From Saprospiraceae bacterium (GTDB taxonomy: Bacteria > Bacteroidota > Bacteroidia > Chitinophagales > Saprospiraceae): a stretch of 64,000 nucleotides of DNA. Positions 28,828-38,263 of the stretch are shown one piece after another. How positions within the stretch are numbered: position 1 is the stretch's first letter; every line of letters begins with the position of its first letter. The notes beneath the pieces are model-generated. The model was not told the origin of the DNA. It did no database searches and was given only the letters and a program-made list of their open reading frames with translations. The DNA lies in NCBI GenBank assembly GCA_016717145.1, contig JADKGD010000034.1, positions 1 through 64,000 on the forward strand. Reading direction: 5' to 3'. A program made the position numbers and the translations under genes.

Positions 28828-30815
28828 ATGAAAACCAGAAATTTATCCTTAATTGCGTTATCTGTTTTGATATCACTTTTTGTATTGTCCTGCAGACCAA
28901 AAAATGCTGCCACTGCAGTAAGCAGTGACGCCGCATCAAAATCCTATGTGGCGCCAGGTCAGTATGATGAATTCTATAATTTTGTAAGCGGAGGCTTCAG
29001 TGGTCAAATGTCCGTTTATGGATTGCCGAGTGGAAGAATGCTACGTGTCATACCTGTTTTTTCTGTTGACCCTGAAAAAGGATGGGGTTATAGTGAGGAG
29101 ACTAAGCCCATGCTAAACACTTCACATGGCTTTGTGCCGTGGGATGATTTGCATCACGTCGAACTTTCTCAGACAAATGGTGAAATAAATGGTAAATGGG
29201 CTTTTGCCAATGCCAATAATACACCGAGACTCGCAAGAATTGATCTAAAAACTTTTAGAACTACCGAAATACTCGAATTGCCCAATAGCGGTGGTAATCA
29301 CAGCTCTCCTTTTGGCACTGAAAATTCAGAATATATCGTTGCGGGCACAAGATTTTCTGTTCCACCTGATGATGTAAATGGTGACGTTCCTATTGACTCT
29401 TACAAACAAAATTTCAAAGGTCACATATCATTTGTAAGCGTCAATCAAGAGAGTGGAAATATGGACATTGCATTTCAACTCAAAACACCTGGTGTAAACT
29501 TTGACCTTGCCAGATGCGGTAGGGCGAAGTCACATGGTTGGTTTTTCTTTTCCTGCTATAATACTGAACAGGCAAATACCTTACTTGAAGTAAATGCCTC
29601 ACAAAAAGATAAGGACTTTATCATGGCGGTGAACTGGAAAAAAGCTGAGGAATATCTCAAAGCAGGTAAAGGCAAAAAACAAAAAGTGGCTTACGCTCAT
29701 AACAAGTGGGATGAGTCCAGTCATACAGGAACTTCAACCATTATGAAAGAAGTCACTGTACTAGATGTGGCCGAATTTAAAGACATTTGTTATATGATAC
29801 CTTGTCCCAAATCTCCTCATGGATGCGATGTTGATCCTACCGGAGAATTTATTGTAGGTAGTGGAAAATTAGCGGCTTTAATACCAGTTTTCAGTTTTGA
29901 CAAATTGCAGGCTGCTATTGCCAAAAAAGCTTACGATGGTGAATATGAAGGCATTCCTGTTGTTAAATATGAAGAGGCTCTGTATGGTGAAGTTAAAAAG
30001 CCGGGCTTAGGGCCATTGCACACAGAATTTGATGGCAAAGGTTTTGCATATACATCATTTTTTGTTTCTTCTGAAGTTGTAAAATGGAATATCAAAGACT
30101 TGACAGTTGTGGACAGAGTACCTACATTTTATTCCGTTGGTCACCTTTGTATACCTGGTGGAAACACACGTAAACCATACCCAAAATACTTGATAGCTTA
30201 CAATAAAATAACTAAAGACAGATATTTACCTACCGGACCTGAATTGACACAAAGCGCTCAGTTATTTGATATTAGTGGAGAAAAATGCAGATGATATTGG
30301 ACTTCCCTACCATTGGTGAGCCACACTATGCTCAGGCAGCGCCTGCAGATTTAATCAGAAATAATGGTCAGATAAAGATTTTTAAAATTGATGAAAACAA
30401 ACATCCGCGCGTCGCCAAAGGCGAAGCTGAGTCAAAGGTAGTTAGAGAAGGTAACAAAGTCCATGTCTATATGACTGCGATCAGGTCACACTTTGCACCT
30501 GATAATATTGAAGGAATACGTATGGGTGATGAAGTGTACTTTCACGTTACAAATCTGGAACAGGACTGGGATGTACCTCACGGCTTTGGTATTAAGGGGG
30601 CAAATAATGCTGAGCTTCTGATCATGCCGGGTGAAACTACCACATTAAAATGGATGCCTGACAGAGTAGGTATGTATCCGATGTACTGCACAGATTTCTG
30701 TAGTGCATTGCATCAGGAAATGCAGGGTTATGTTCGGGTTTCGCCTGCAGGTAGTAAGACACCACTGACATTTAGTGTAGGAAAACAAGCCACGTCGGCT
30801 AAAGAAGCACAATAA
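28828..30815 (+). CDS. nosZ: Nitrous oxide reductase NosZ, clade II (one frameshift)
   Basis: Reduces N2O to N2 in the periplasm. The Sec lipoprotein leader (VLSCRPK), rather than a TAT signal, marks clade II. The beta-propeller has the CuZ-type DDLHHVELS. The C-terminal cupredoxin has the CuA site MYCTDFCSALHQEM (C-x3-C-x3-H-x3-M). The frame breaks at the A5 run 30281-30285: frame 28828-30294 ends DISGEKCR while frame 30285-30815 carries MILDFPTIGEPHYAQ. One added A gives DISGEKMQMILDFPTIGEP, so I think a complete ~662-aa enzyme exists in the cell. Followed by a terminator. Confidence 0.93.
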
Positions 30816-30834
30816 TTGATATAAATATAAAGAA

Positions 30835-30872
30835 GAAAGGGGCAGCATGATTATTCTTTCTGCCCTTTTTTT
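30835..30872 (+). terminator. Intrinsic terminator after nosZ
   Basis: GGGGCAG-loop-CTGCCC hairpin followed by T7, ~20 bp past the nosZ stop. It separates the cytochrome-nosZ unit from the accessory operon. Confidence 0.85.
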
Positions 30873-30993
30873 ATTCAGGCAAATTCAAATTAGGTAACAT
30901 TCCGCACTGTCATTTTTCATTTAATAAAATATCTTAACTTTCATGCGGCTATTATAATTTTCATTAAAAACAAATCAATAAAATTTATTACCT

Positions 30994-32007
30994 ATGGCTA
31001 CGTTATCAAAATTATCAAAATATTTACTTGTTCTGGCTGGCATATGTATTCTTGGTGCTTTGTACTTTCCAATCTGGAGAATTGAATTAGATGCACCACA
31101 ATATCCCGAAGGACTTTCCCTACTAATTTATGCCAACAGGCTGGCCGGAGATGTTGAAATCATTAATGGATTAAATCGTTATATAGGCATGAAAACACTT
31201 CATGCAGAAGAGTTTATTGAATTTAAAGTGTTAAGCTATATAATTGGTTTTTTCGGCCTCTGGGCCTTATTAAATGCGTTTCTGAATAGCAAACGATCTG
31301 TTCTGATTCTATTGATTTGTTTTGCAATTTTCGGCGCTTTGGCTATGTATGATTTCTGGAGATGGGAATATGAATATGGTCATAATCTTGATCCAACCGC
31401 TGCCATCATAGTACCGGGAATGGCATATCAGCCCCCTTTAATTGGATTCAAACAATTGCTCAATTTTGGTGCATTTTCCATACCAGATGTGGGAGGTTGG
31501 TTACTACTTACCGGTGGCGTACTTATAGCTCTGGTATATGGACTGGAAGCTGGCTTCCTTAATTGGTTGATCAAACCGCGTAAAAAAAAGTGCTTTTATG
31601 TCCATGATACCTTTATTTTTTTAGTGAGCGCATGTGAACCAACAGGTCCTGAACCTATTGTGCTGAATGAAGATACCTGTAGTTTTTGTAAAATGACCAT
31701 TTCAGATGGACACTTTGGTGCAGAATTGATTACCGAAAAAGGCAGATGTTTTAAGTTTGATGACATTTCCTGTCTTATTCAATACCGAAAACAACATCAG
31801 GAAAAATCATCAAAACATAATTATGTCCATGATTACCTGGGAAAAAATGAGCTCATTCAAATTGAGACAGCTTACTTTATTAAAGGAGGAGATATAAAAA
31901 GTCCAATGGCGGGCAATACTGCTGCTTTCAGGACCGAAGCTTTAGCCATGGAATATCAAACTAAATTATCGGCAGAAAAAACTGATTGGAATATCCTCAA
32001 TAAATAA
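30994..32007 (+). CDS. nosL: nos-cluster membrane protein apparently fused to NosL
   Basis: Residues 1-~195 are a four-helix membrane protein (FWRWEYEYGHNLDP, GMAYQPPLIGFKQLLNFG) of the type found next to clade II nosZ (NosB-like position). Residues ~208-337 are NosL, the copper chaperone for NosZ (DTCSFCKMTISDGHFGAEL, GDIKSPMAG). The fusion is suspect: in the +1 frame the junction reads KKSAFMSMIPLFF, and one extra T in the T7 run at 31614-31622 would continue it as LVSACEPTGPE, a proper lipobox signal for NosL. I therefore read this as two genes meeting near 31585-31590, joined by indels in the A8/T7 runs. Confidence 0.8.
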   Translation: MATLSKLSKYLLVLAGICILGALYFPIWRIELDAPQYPEGLSLLIYANRLAGDVEIINGLNRYIGMKTLHAEEFIEFKVLSYIIGFFGLWALLNAFLNSKRSVLILLICFAIFGALAMYDFWRWEYEYGHNLDPTAAIIVPGMAYQPPLIGFKQLLNFGAFSIPDVGGWLLLTGGVLIALVYGLEAGFLNWLIKPRKKKCFYVHDTFIFLVSACEPTGPEPIVLNEDTCSFCKMTISDGHFGAELITEKGRCFKFDDISCLIQYRKQHQEKSSKHNYVHDYLGKNELIQIETAYFIKGGDIKSPMAGNTAAFRTEALAMEYQTKLSAEKTDWNILNK

Positions 32008-32014
32008 GGACTTT

Positions 32015-33250
32015 ATGAAAACATGGATATTGTTAAGTACATTTTTAATTGTTGCAGTTAACCTGCATGCCCATACGATTCATGTTGGTCCCGGAAAAAA
32101 AATTACATCCATCAGAGCCGCTTTGAATCAGGCCAAACATTTTGATACCATAATAGTCCACCACAGTCTATACAAAGAAGGAAATATAGTCATCAACAAA
32201 CGGATAGTCATGCTTGGCGAAGGTCGTCCGATTCTTGATGGCCAACATAAATATGAAGTCGTTTCCATCAAAGTCGACAGTGTGGTATTTTCAGGTTTTC
32301 AGATACAAAATTCAGGTATTGCTACATTAAATGATCCTTGTGGTGTAAAGGTCTATGACGGAAACCATGTTATTATAGAGGATAATATTTTTGAAAATAA
32401 TTTTTTTGCCATCTATATTCAATTTGGCAGACACTGTATCATAAAAAATAATTTTATCAAGGGCTATGGCCTGGAAGAACAACAAATCGGGAATGGCATT
32501 CATTGTTGGAAAAGTGATAGCCTCCAGCTTATCGGCAATCACATTGAAGGTCATCGGGATGGCATTTACTTCGAATTTGTCACAAATTCTGTCATCTGGC
32601 GCAATATCTCAAAATATAATGTACGATATGGGCTCCATTTTATGTTCTCCAATAATGATGCTTATATTAATAATTTTTTTGACGCAAATGGTGCCGGAGT
32701 TGCTGTGATGTTCTCAAAGCATGTAGTTATGTATAGCAATACTTTTAAAAACAGTACAGGCGATGCTTCTTATGGTATCCTGTTGAAAGAGATATCAGAC
32801 GCTGAAATCATTGGCAACAAATTTCTCAACAATACATCTGCTTTATTTTTAGAAGGGGCCAATAGAATGCTGATTAAAAAAAACGTGTTTATCGGCAATG
32901 GCTGGGGCCTAAAAATTCAAGCCAATTGTATGGACAATGAAGTTACTGAAAATAATTTTATAGGAAATACTTTTGACGTCAGCACCAATGGAAGTTTGGT
33001 ATTAAATACGTTTAACAGTAATTATTGGGATAGGTATACAGGTTATGATCTGGACAAAGATGCGTATGGAGATATTCCATATCACCCATTGAGTATTTTT
33101 TCAGTTATTATAGAAAACAATCCTATTGCCATGCTACTATACAGGAGTTTTATGGTTACACTTTTAGAACGTACAGAAAAGCTCATTCCAAGTATCACGC
33201 CTGACAATTTCAGGGATGACAAACCAATCATGAAGGCGTACAACTTATGA
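32015..33250 (+). CDS. nosD: Nos accessory periplasmic protein NosD
   Basis: 411 aa with a signal peptide (VNLHA) and a right-handed beta-helix of Asn-rich coils (IIEDNIFENN, IIKNNFIKG, LIGNHIEGHRDGIYFEF, MFSNND). It works with NosF/NosY in maturation of the CuZ centre of NosZ. The end overlaps nosF by 4 bases. Confidence 0.93.
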   Translation: MKTWILLSTFLIVAVNLHAHTIHVGPGKKITSIRAALNQAKHFDTIIVHHSLYKEGNIVINKRIVMLGEGRPILDGQHKYEVVSIKVDSVVFSGFQIQNSGIATLNDPCGVKVYDGNHVIIEDNIFENNFFAIYIQFGRHCIIKNNFIKGYGLEEQQIGNGIHCWKSDSLQLIGNHIEGHRDGIYFEFVTNSVIWRNISKYNVRYGLHFMFSNNDAYINNFFDANGAGVAVMFSKHVVMYSNTFKNSTGDASYGILLKEISDAEIIGNKFLNNTSALFLEGANRMLIKKNVFIGNGWGLKIQANCMDNEVTENNFIGNTFDVSTNGSLVLNTFNSNYWDRYTGYDLDKDAYGDIPYHPLSIFSVIIENNPIAMLLYRSFMVTLLERTEKLIPSITPDNFRDDKPIMKAYNL

Positions 33251-33957
33251 TAGAACTGAAAAATATTAAAAAACGTTTTGGGCATTCGGAGGTGCTGATA
33301 GATATTTCATTGAAAATGCAGGCAGGTCAATGTATAGGATTAATCGGTCCCAATGCCTGTGGGAAAACAACAATGATCAAATCCATTCTCAGCATGGTAG
33401 TCCCTACGGATGGCGTGATTACATTTAATGAAAAAAATATTGCCGGAGATGTCCAATACAAAAACCACATAGGGTATATGCCACAGATAGGTCGATACCC
33501 TGAGAATATGACGATTCTTCAGATATTTGACATGATTAAAAATATCCGAAAATATTCAGGTCATATTGACGAAGATCTTTGGTATGCTTTTGGTCTTGAT
33601 GCCATTTCCGACAAAAAAATGAGGACGCTGTCAGGTGGCACTACCCAAAAAGTCAGTGCTGCTCTCGCTTTCCTTTTTAATCCTTCCGTATTGATCCTCG
33701 ACGAACCTACTGCGGGTTTGGATCCCATGGCAGCGGAAATACTCCGGGATAAAATCATTAGAGAACGAGAAAGAGGTAAGCTGATTCTGATCACTTCTCA
33801 CCTGCTCAACGAACTTGACGAACTGCTTTCTGATGTAATTTTTATGCAGGATGGAAAAATTATTTTTTTTAAATCGATCCACGACTTATATGCTGAAACA
33901 GGCGAAACCAGAATATCTAAAGCCATAAGTAATCTTTTAAAATCAACATTGACATGA
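33247..33957 (+). CDS. nosF: Nos ABC transporter ATPase NosF
   Basis: 236 aa. Walker A GPNACGKTT, signature LSGGTTQKVS, Walker B VLILDEPTAGLDP and the switch His (ITSHLLNE) are all present. Powers the NosDFY complex. It overlaps nosD and nosY by 4 bases each (ATGA type). Confidence 0.95.
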   Translation: MIELKNIKKRFGHSEVLIDISLKMQAGQCIGLIGPNACGKTTMIKSILSMVVPTDGVITFNEKNIAGDVQYKNHIGYMPQIGRYPENMTILQIFDMIKNIRKYSGHIDEDLWYAFGLDAISDKKMRTLSGGTTQKVSAALAFLFNPSVLILDEPTAGLDPMAAEILRDKIIRERERGKLILITSHLLNELDELLSDVIFMQDGKIIFFKSIHDLYAETGETRISKAISNLLKSTLT

Positions 33958-34721
33958 AAAAGATTATCGGATTTGTTGTCACTGATTTATTAAAAAATAA
34001 AATTGTTTTAGTATATACATTTGTGTTGGCAGCTTTTGCCTGGAGTGTATTCAGCCTGGAAGACAATACAGCCAAAGGTGTGCTTTCGCTGCTTAATGTA
34101 GTCCTGCTTACTGTGCCCTTGGTTTCTATTATTTTTTCCAATATTTATATGTATAATAGTTCAGAGTTTATAGAATTGCTTGTCAGTCAGCCTATTAAAC
34201 GTTCTACCATTTGGATTAGCCTTTTTTTAGGTTTGGTTATAGCCTTAAACACGGCATTTTTGATAGGAATAGGTATACCGGTTTTGCTTTTTGTGCCTGA
34301 TATGACCGGAATGACTATTGTTATGACCGGCATTATGGTCACGAGCATATTTGTTTCGATTGCAGTACTTTGTTCCATCCTGACAAGGGATAAAGCTAAA
34401 GGCATCGGACTTGCTATCATGACATGGTTGTTTTTAACATTGATTTATGACGGACTTGTCCTTTTTCTAATGTTTCAGTATTCAGATTATCCCATCGAAA
34501 AAGCCATGGTCATCGTATCTGCCCTAAACCCAATTGATCTTGCCCGGATTTTAGTATTACTTCAGGTTGATGTGGCAGCTTTAATGGGTTATACCGGTGC
34601 GATATTTAAACACATATTCGGAACTTCATTTGGCTTCGTAATTTCAATTGTTTTAATGTTTTTATGGGTGCTGATTCCATTTTTGATTTCGTTGAGAAAA
34701 TTTAAACACAAAGATTTATAA
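33954..34721 (+). CDS. nosY: Nos ABC transporter permease NosY
   Basis: 255 aa with six membrane helices and the NosY-type motif SSEFIELLVSQPIKRSTIW after helix 2. Membrane partner of NosF in CuZ assembly. Coupled to nosF; the cupin gene starts 2 bases after its stop. Confidence 0.92.
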   Translation: MKKIIGFVVTDLLKNKIVLVYTFVLAAFAWSVFSLEDNTAKGVLSLLNVVLLTVPLVSIIFSNIYMYNSSEFIELLVSQPIKRSTIWISLFLGLVIALNTAFLIGIGIPVLLFVPDMTGMTIVMTGIMVTSIFVSIAVLCSILTRDKAKGIGLAIMTWLFLTLIYDGLVLFLMFQYSDYPIEKAMVIVSALNPIDLARILVLLQVDVAALMGYTGAIFKHIFGTSFGFVISIVLMFLWVLIPFLISLRKFKHKDL

Positions 34722-34723
34722 TT

Positions 34724-35020
34724 ATGGTAATCAAAGAAATACTGGAGAAGTTGAAGACAACCGAAAAGCCTGTTGCCCGTATATTTCATAAAGGTACGGA
34801 TAGCAAAATATTGTTTATCGGCTTTAAAAAAGGGATGCGACTTGATCATCACAAGACACAGTTGCCTTCCATTCTCTTAGTGATTTCAGGTCAGGTTAAT
34901 TTTATTGATACGGAACAAAATAAGGTGCTAAATCAATATGATGAATGTAACATCCCTGTCAATGTTATGCATGAAGTTATAGCTTTGGAAGATAGTATTT
35001 GTATGCTGACCCAAGGTTGA
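34724..35020 (+). CDS. Small cupin-domain protein
   Basis: 98 aa, single cupin fold. Metal-site-like residues are H-H-K (RLDHHKTQLPSILLVISGQV) and the later MHEVIALED. It is the fifth gene of the nos accessory operon. Role unknown; a small metal- or heme-handling protein is possible. Confidence 0.75.
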   Translation: MVIKEILEKLKTTEKPVARIFHKGTDSKILFIGFKKGMRLDHHKTQLPSILLVISGQVNFIDTEQNKVLNQYDECNIPVNVMHEVIALEDSICMLTQG

Positions 35021-35055
35021 TTTGTTTAATGGAATAATAATCTTAAAATATTACA

Positions 35056-35430
35056 ATGCTTACAGATATTCTACATAGAGAAGACATTAAAAATGTAGTA
35101 AACACTTTTTATGATGCTGTAAAAGATGACCCTATACTAAGGGCTCATTTTGAGCACGTACAATGGGAAAGCCACCTTCCGGTCATGTATGATTTTTGGG
35201 AAAATGTGATTTTCTACACAGGGAATTTTAGTGGGAATCCAATGGCAAAACATCAGTCACTTCACCACCATATGCCTATAAGCCCTGATCATTTCAAAAA
35301 ATGGTTACAATTATTCACAAACACAATTGATACATTGTATTCAGGGACTAATGCGGATCTCTTGAAAGAAAGAGCAAAAAGTATAGCTATCATTATGCAA
35401 ATGAAGATATTGAACGAAAAAGGAATATAA
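35056..35430 (+). CDS. Group III truncated hemoglobin
   Basis: 124 aa. The pattern VNTFYDAVKDDPILRAHFEHV, then YDFWENVIFYTGNFSGNPM and HQSLHHHMPISPDHFKKWLQLF fits group III truncated hemoglobins, with the proximal His in HQSLHHHM. Such globins bind NO/O2. It ends the nos operon, suggesting a role in NO or O2 handling. Confidence 0.85.
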   Translation: MLTDILHREDIKNVVNTFYDAVKDDPILRAHFEHVQWESHLPVMYDFWENVIFYTGNFSGNPMAKHQSLHHHMPISPDHFKKWLQLFTNTIDTLYSGTNADLLKERAKSIAIIMQMKILNEKGI

Positions 35431-35510
35431 AACCTCGATCTAAACTTTCAATATTATCTCATAAAAAGTCGAATATTTTCCTATAACGTTTTCTATTGTT
35501 CCTGCTTAAC

Positions 35511-35718
35511 TTAACGTGAGTTCGATGTGATTTTGTCATGATTTTTGCATATTATAGCAAAAATCCCGCCAAAATTATGTGTATTTGCATTTGTGACCCT
35601 GGGTTTAAACCCAGGGTTACAAATATTTAACCCTTTCAGGGTTTTATGGTAAAAATCTAGACCTGACTTTAACATAAAGCATTATAAATGATTGTTTTAT
35701 TCGCCGAACTCACGTTAA
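35511..35718. mobile_element. 208-bp MITE-like element with 14-bp terminal inverted repeats
   Basis: TTAACGTGAGTTCG (35511-35524) is exactly inverted at 35705-35718. No coding capacity. Inside is the 22-bp palindrome ACCCTGGGTTT/AAACCCAGGGT near 35597-35618. No target duplication is obvious. The termini look like insertion-sequence ends, so it may be a non-autonomous element. Confidence 0.6.
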
Positions 35719-35747
35719 ATTATATAAAACACCAAGTCGAAATGAAT

Positions 35748-35785
35748 AAAAAAACGCCCTGAACATGCTACTGTACCGGGCGTTT
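35748..35785 (-). terminator. Terminator of the fasciclin gene (bidirectional)
   Basis: AAACGCCC-loop-GGGCGTTT with an A7 run on the left, giving a T run on the minus strand 40 bp past the fasciclin stop. Confidence 0.8.
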
Positions 35786-35825
35786 ATAAAATCGAACGAA
35801 AAAATTTTATTGTTATTTTCTTTAA

Positions 35826-36386
35826 TTATTTTGGAAGCAACACATCCCCGACTACATGAATCATACCATTTGAAGCAGGGATAGAAGCAAGTATTTCGGA
35901 ACCGTTTACAAATGTTTTACCATCCTTTTTTGTAATGGTGACTTTACCTCCATTGACTTGTTCATAAGATTGTCCATCCTGATAATAATCGATTTTCATG
36001 GACCCTACATAGGTATGGTACTCAAGAATATTTTTTAAATCATTAACTTTCTCAGGTTTTAAAAGACCTTCCACTGTTCCTGCAGGTAATTTTGCAAAGG
36101 CAGCATTGGTTGGTGCAAATACTGTGAATGGACCGGCATTGCTTAAAGCATCCACAAGACCAGCCGCTTTAACGGCTGCAACTAATGTGGAGTGATCTGC
36201 GCTACCTGATGCAATCTGTACAATATTGGGATTGGATACGTCATCTTTTACCCCGGACTGACCTACCATGTCTTGTGATGCACTTGTTGAAGGTGTGGTT
36301 GAAGATGCTGCGTTTTCAGATGTTTGTTTACATGAAAAAAAGTTTACTGCTGCAAAAAGCAACAAAATTTGGAATATTCGTGTCAT
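35826..36386 (-). CDS. Fasciclin-domain lipoprotein
   Basis: 186 aa. Lipoprotein signal (LFAAVNFFSCKQ), a Ser/Thr linker, and one FAS1 domain (TLVAAVKAAGLVDAL, GPFTVFAPTNAAFAKLP, LEYHTYVG, GMIHVVGDVLLPK). Surface adhesion-type fold. Related fasciclin lipoproteins are found near nos/nor genes in Bacteroidota as I recall; the role there is unknown. Confidence 0.9.
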   Translation of the reverse strand: MTRIFQILLLFAAVNFFSCKQTSENAASSTTPSTSASQDMVGQSGVKDDVSNPNIVQIASGSADHSTLVAAVKAAGLVDALSNAGPFTVFAPTNAAFAKLPAGTVEGLLKPEKVNDLKNILEYHTYVGSMKIDYYQDGQSYEQVNGGKVTITKKDGKTFVNGSEILASIPASNGMIHVVGDVLLPK

Positions 36387-36430
36387 AACTTTTGAATTTT
36401 GTATGACAAAGAAATGAATATTCTCTAATT

Positions 36431-36456
36431 CAGTTTATGCGTACAATCATAAACTG
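36431..36456. promoter_or_regulatory. Candidate operator: dyad CAGTTTATG-N8-CATAAACTG
   Basis: A 9-bp perfect dyad with 8-bp centre, 45-70 bp upstream of the fasciclin start. Its core TTATGCGTACAATCA recurs exactly at 38390-38404 beside the Crp/Fnr gene, so it may be that regulator's site. Confidence 0.45.
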
Positions 36457-36464
36457 AAAATAGC

Positions 36465-37670
36465 CTATATTTTTTTGTAAGAAAACAATAACAATATCAA
36501 ACTTCCAAGCATAAAAACACTTACTCCAAGCAAGATTTGATTGAGATAAGGTATCAGAATATACACAAAAGAAGTAAGACCCTGTACCATTAATACCAAC
36601 TCATTGGTAAAAACACCCACACAAAATAAAATCAAGGCAATAAATGATATTTTCACCTGTTTGATGTATCCGCACAATAACAAATAACCCAGTAAAAATA
36701 ATGTTGTGATACCTAATAATACCAGATGCAAATAGGCAATGACTATGGAACGAAATCCAAATGCCAACTTGCTGATTTCAGGAAATATACTGGCAGCCTG
36801 CAAAAACAATTTGATGATCAAAGCCATCAAAGCAAGTGAAAAAATAAATCTGATTTCTTTAAGCCACTTGCTTTTTATATTATCCATTTGATTGCGCAAC
36901 AGTATCAAAAAACTATATAAACCATACAACTGCAACACAACAGAAATAATAGGTAGGACAAATAGATACCATGGTAGTTTGAGCCACAGCACAGAAAGTA
37001 AATATGCGGGAATACATGCTATTAAAAAACAATTAAATATAGTATTGTCATTTTTAAAACCCGGCATAACATAAAGTTTCTCCATCAACAAGCCCATTAT
37101 AGCAAAAAAGAACCAGCCACTATATTGAAAATGAAGGTAAAAATATACAGATCCAAGGTAACTATGTTGCTGCATGTTTTTAGTTGCCATCATGTATGCC
37201 AGATAAAATGTTCCAAAAGAAGACAAAACATTAAATACTAATGCTGCTTTAAACCATTTTATGGAAGGATGATTCTTTTGTACAAGTTTTATATCCTTAA
37301 TGTAATACCATGCAAACAAATAACCTACTAGTATGGAAAGGGTCGAAAAAGTAATGGAGACCATGCCATAGCCTTGGATAATAAAAGAAATTAACATGCC
37401 ATAAGCACTGATTAAATTAGCATATATCAGATAGGTATACCTATTGACACTTATTGGATGCAACCTGTTTTCTTTCAGAAAAAAAAATAATAGTACAAAA
37501 AGAATATGTGTGACCCAACCAGAAAATGCAAAATGAGAGTGTCCGTGTAATAAATATTTCTGATCAAAATATGGAAATTCAAATCCTATTTTATACCGCA
37601 TCAGCACACCGATACAAGCAACAACAACCAGATTAATAATTCCGATTTTGATCCATAAGTTATTGTTCAT
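36465..37670 (-). CDS. Heme-copper-oxidase-like multipass membrane protein
   Basis: About 401 aa from MNNNLWIKIGI, 10-12 membrane helices. His-rich helix motifs (LLHGHSHFAFSGWVTH, YFYLHFQYSGWFFFAIMG, IAYLHLVLLG) resemble cytochrome-oxidase subunit I helices but do not show the full HH/HxH set, so it is not a standard oxidase. The start at 37670 lies two bases from the reconstructed Crp stop, which favours it over an upstream in-frame Met. Between a fasciclin lipoprotein and an Fnr-type regulator in a denitrification island; I infer a heme-binding sensor or electron-transfer protein. Confidence 0.65.
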   Translation of the reverse strand: MNNNLWIKIGIINLVVVACIGVLMRYKIGFEFPYFDQKYLLHGHSHFAFSGWVTHILFVLLFFFLKENRLHPISVNRYTYLIYANLISAYGMLISFIIQGYGMVSITFSTLSILVGYLFAWYYIKDIKLVQKNHPSIKWFKAALVFNVLSSFGTFYLAYMMATKNMQQHSYLGSVYFYLHFQYSGWFFFAIMGLLMEKLYVMPGFKNDNTIFNCFLIACIPAYLLSVLWLKLPWYLFVLPIISVVLQLYGLYSFLILLRNQMDNIKSKWLKEIRFIFSLALMALIIKLFLQAASIFPEISKLAFGFRSIVIAYLHLVLLGITTLFLLGYLLLCGYIKQVKISFIALILFCVGVFTNELVLMVQGLTSFVYILIPYLNQILLGVSVFMLGSLILLLFSYKKI

Positions 37671-37671
37671 A

Positions 37672-38263
37672 TTAATAATACAATTTTCTGTTTTTGATTT
37701 CAATTTTTTCATATCACACATTTTTTTGTGGTTCTAATCACGGTTTCTACTCGGAGTCCTGTAAAATTGGCTATTTCCTGACGTGTAAAAGGAATCATTG
37801 TTTTGTCGTTTTTGAATCCATTGTCAATTTTGTATCGATCCAAAAATGCCTTAATTCTGTGCTCAGGATTTTGACTGATGACATGCCTTGCAGTTGTAGC
37901 CTTATCAAAAATTCTTTTAGCAAAAGCAAAAACCATTTTTTTTACAATGTCCGGATATTCATCCAAAATTTTCATCAAGCTCTCTTTGGAGAGTTTAATC
38001 ACGGTACAATTGCTATCAGCCACGGCACATGCAGGATACCTTTCGTGTACAAAAAGTGGTGGCTCCCCAAAACCATCTCCGGCTATAAAAACTCCTTGTG
38101 CAAACTCTTTGCCCTCATCATTGTAATTACACATTCTCACTTTACCTTCCAATACCTGATAATAAAATCTTGCAGGTTCACCTTCGTAAAAAATAAATTC
38201 ATTTTTATTATATTTTTTTGCCACCGCACCCCATGTTATTAATAAATCGGTTTCAATCTGCAT
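37672..38263 (-). CDS. Crp/Fnr-family transcriptional regulator (two indels at 3' end)
   Basis: N-terminal cAMP-binding-like beta-roll (FYYQVLEGKVRMCNYNDEG, FGEPPLFVHERYPA) and a C-terminal winged helix (IPFTRQEIANFTGLRVETVIRT). The visible frame stops at 37709, inside the last wing. Adding one A in each of the runs at 37721-37727 and 37704-37709 gives RTTKKMCDMKKIEIKNRKLYY, a normal family ending, with the stop at 37672. No N-terminal Cys set for a [4Fe-4S] cluster, so it is Dnr-like rather than Fnr-like. Likely regulator of the surrounding nitrogen-oxide genes. Confidence 0.85.

Noticed and set aside
37671..37721. Start of the oxidase-like protein at 37721 (MCDMKKLKSK...)
   Set aside because: Those codons are the displaced C-terminus of the Crp regulator; the Met at 37670 directly follows the reconstructed Crp stop.
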